Below, one piece after another: positions 62,582 to 64,000 of a stretch of DNA of 64,000 nucleotides; within the stretch, counting starts at the first letter, position 1, and each line of letters starts with the position of its first letter. The stretch lies in assembly GCA_002423395.1 (NCBI GenBank), contig DIVZ01000005.1, positions 568,428 to 632,427 on the forward strand. Reading direction: 5' to 3'. A model generated the notes under the pieces. It searched no databases and was not told where the DNA came from. It worked only from the letters and a program-made list of their open reading frames with translations. A program made the position numbers and the translations under genes. Source of the stretch: Eubacteriaceae bacterium UBA6119. GTDB lineage: Bacteria; Bacillota; Clostridia; Eubacteriales; UBA1433.

Positions 62582-63361
62582 TTGAGAATAAACAGATATC
62601 TTGCCCAAAGCGCGCTTGCGTCAAGACGCAAATGCGAAGAATACATTACATCGGGAAAAGTAAAAGTAAACGGTAGAACTGTTACCGATTTGTCATATGA
62701 TGTTAAGGAAAACGATTATGTAACAGTCGATAATAAACTGTACAAGCCCGCAAGCCGAAAAATATATTTAATGCTTAATAAACCCAAAGGTTACATTACA
62801 ACAATGGAAGACGAAAAAGGCAGAAAAACGGTAATGGACTTAATAGAGGATAAATACAAAAAACAGGGCGTATTTCCTATAGGAAGGCTGGACTACGCAA
62901 CTGAAGGACTGCTGCTGCTTACAAATGACGGAGACTGCGCGTACAGACTTACTCACCCTAAATACGAAAGCGAAAAAGAGTACAAGCTCACAGTTATGGG
63001 TGCAGTTGACGCCGCGCAGCTAAACGCGTTGAGAAACCCAATTGACGTTGAAGGCAAAGTAACAAAAGGCGCAAAAATAACGATAATAGATTTTAATAAC
63101 GATAAAACGGAACTGCTTGTAACAATTACAGAGGGAAAAAACAGGCAGATTAGGCGTATGTGCGAAGCAGCGGGAATAGAAGTATACAGGCTCATAAGAG
63201 TGTCTATGGGCGGATTGTATATGAAAGGTCTTCAAAGAGGGGCAAGCAGGCTTCTTACAAAAGAAGAAATAAGTGTTTTAACAGGGAATAAAGTAAACAA
63301 TACGAAAGGAATAAAACAAAAAAATGATATTCATAAAAAAAACAACACCAGAAAAGCTTAA
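62582..63361 (+). CDS. rluB: 23S rRNA pseudouridine synthase, RluB/RsuA family
   Basis: A 259-residue enzyme. N-terminal S4 RNA-binding domain (RINRYLAQSALASRRKCEEY and GKVKVNGRTV), catalytic Asp104 in FPIGRLDYATEGLLLLTN, and EGKNRQIRRMCEAAG. TTG start at 62582 with AAGGAG upstream. The C-terminal tail is basic (Lys/Asn rich) and overlaps the next gene. Family members modify 23S helix 90 or 16S; which one cannot be told for certain. Confidence 0.93.
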   Translation: MRINRYLAQSALASRRKCEEYITSGKVKVNGRTVTDLSYDVKENDYVTVDNKLYKPASRKIYLMLNKPKGYITTMEDEKGRKTVMDLIEDKYKKQGVFPIGRLDYATEGLLLLTNDGDCAYRLTHPKYESEKEYKLTVMGAVDAAQLNALRNPIDVEGKVTKGAKITIIDFNNDKTELLVTITEGKNRQIRRMCEAAGIEVYRLIRVSMGGLYMKGLQRGASRLLTKEEISVLTGNKVNNTKGIKQKNDIHKKNNTRKA

Positions 63362-63767
63362 GGATTATTTTACGCAAAATAACTACACGGCGGGAGAAGA
63401 AAAAGAAGCGTTTTTGCTTGCTGATGAAAATGAAATTAAAGCGGTATGCTCATATATAGAAAAAAAACAATATATACTCGTAAAAAAAATAATATGCCCG
63501 TCAGATAACAAAATTTTTATTGACGCGGTTATGAGGGCAATGCTTTCAAGCAAACTGGATGAAGGTTTTATATACGCTCTTATTACGCCGGAAAACGCTA
63601 TTATTGAAGACACGCTTATAAAAATGACGCAATTTAAAAAAGTATATCCCTATTATGAATACACCGAAGGGCTGCTCTTTGAGATAAATGATTTAACACA
63701 GAACAGTATTTTTGCAGATATATTCAATCTTTTTATGAACCACGTGTGCAAAAAGGCGATAGAATGA
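63324..63767 (+). CDS. Unknown protein, 147 residues
   Basis: A soluble protein with alternating strands and helices (IKAVCSYIEKKQYILVKKI ... FIDAVMRAMLSSKLDEGFIY). Size and pattern are compatible with a small GNAT-like or other alpha/beta fold, but I see no motif. Its ATG at 63324 lies inside the rluB tail (38-base overlap), and its stop overlaps the next start by four bases (ATGA), so it is part of the same operon. Function unknown. Confidence 0.65.
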   Translation: MIFIKKTTPEKLKDYFTQNNYTAGEEKEAFLLADENEIKAVCSYIEKKQYILVKKIICPSDNKIFIDAVMRAMLSSKLDEGFIYALITPENAIIEDTLIKMTQFKKVYPYYEYTEGLLFEINDLTQNSIFADIFNLFMNHVCKKAIE

Positions 63768-64000
63768 ATGTAAGCATATCAGACTTATCACATTTATTTA
63801 TTCAAAACTTAACAGACGGCAGCGGAATTTATATAGACGCAACGGCTGGAAACGGATATGATACGCTTTTTATAGCGAAAATGCTTAAGCAAGACGGAGC
63901 GCTTTATTCATTTGACATATCTGATAAAGCTGTTTTTTATACGAAAAGACTTCTTTGCGATAATGATTTAGAATTAGATAATATAAAAATAATACACGAC
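63764..64000 (+). CDS. mnmM: Class I methyltransferase, YtqB/MnmM-like, 3' end outside window
   Basis: The visible 79 residues open MNVSISDLSHLFIQNL and contain the SAM-binding motif IYIDATAGNGYDTLFIA, then LYSFDISDKAVFYTK. This is the N-terminus of the YtqB family, shown in Bacillus to methylate the wobble uridine side chain of tRNA. The ATG overlaps the previous stop (ATGA). Cut by the window edge. Confidence 0.82.
   Translation, partial: MNVSISDLSHLFIQNLTDGSGIYIDATAGNGYDTLFIAKMLKQDGALYSFDISDKAVFYTKRLLCDNDLELDNIKIIHD

Overview
The window comes from an AT-rich, endospore-forming member of the Bacillota, most likely a Clostridia-type anaerobe. The evidence is the sporulation set (spoIVA, and spoIIGA-sigE-sigG in the classical order), two T-box leaders in front of aminoacyl-tRNA synthetase genes, frequent TTG/GTG starts with strong Shine-Dalgarno sites, a class II (B12-dependent) ribonucleotide reductase, and a ptb-buk pair typical of butyrate-forming clostridia. 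I cannot name the species. Almost everything reads as ordinary chromosomal core; the most mobile-looking part is the first 3 kb.

Layout. 1-4.3 kb (minus strand): a cut-off small gene, a GIY-YIG nuclease-domain protein, an L,D-transpeptidase, and a REP-associated transposase (RayT-like) whose gene contains in-frame palindromic repeats and is preceded by a partial tandem copy, then an RlmD-type rRNA methyltransferase. 4.4-11.8 kb (plus): a small membrane protein, a degenerate polysaccharide deacetylase, an Eis-like acetyltransferase, a two-component system, a P-loop protein with a YtqA-type radical SAM protein, class II aldolase, a DUF2251-like protein and a DUF1294 protein. 11.8-19.3 kb (minus): a complete histidine operon, hisZGDCBHAFIE. 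19.5-24.3 kb (plus): a complete branched-chain amino acid ABC transporter, livJHMGF. 24.3-31.6 kb: msrAB, a secreted/anchored protein of unknown function, a TrmH-type methylase, spoIVA, and leuS with its T-box. 31.7-35.7 kb (minus): buk, ptb, an Imm-5-like gene broken by one amber codon, an anchored protein of unknown function, a GNAT protein and tRNA-Leu(CAA). 35.7-39.8 kb (minus): a large MacB/FtsX-type permease with its ATPase. 40.3-49.6 kb (plus): uvrC, a membrane protein, proBA, nrdJ, a TraB-family protein and a class IV aminotransferase. 49.6-50.2 kb (minus): a paralogue of the anchored protein at 34.4 kb. 50.4-53.0 kb: spoIIGA-sigE-sigG. 53.0-57.0 kb (minus): metF, a separate MetH activation-domain protein, and a short MetH. 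57.1-61.4 kb (plus): a Phe T-box leader, Nudix gene, pheST. 61.4-64 kb (plus): D,D-carboxypeptidase, RluB-type pseudouridine synthase, an unknown gene and the start of a YtqB/MnmM-type methyltransferase.

How the parts fit. Amino acid supply (his, pro, met operons, liv uptake) and tRNA charging controlled by T-boxes (Leu, Phe) dominate. MetF makes 5-methyl-THF for MetH, and the separate activation protein probably reactivates MetH. The spoIIG locus makes pro-SigE, its processing protease and SigG; SpoIVA builds the coat base under SigE. Ptb-Buk turns butyryl-CoA into butyrate plus ATP.

The observations I consider most worth a second look are the RayT locus with palindromes inside its own reading frame and a duplicated junction, the pair of paralogous anchored proteins (one apparently leaderless), the single amber codon in the Imm-5-like gene, the deacetylase that lost its catalytic aspartates, the Nudix gene placed under Phe T-box control, and a spoIIG promoter with a 22-bp spacer and a Spo0A-box-like site. 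I did not find a CRISPR array, a prophage or a clear undescribed multi-gene system.
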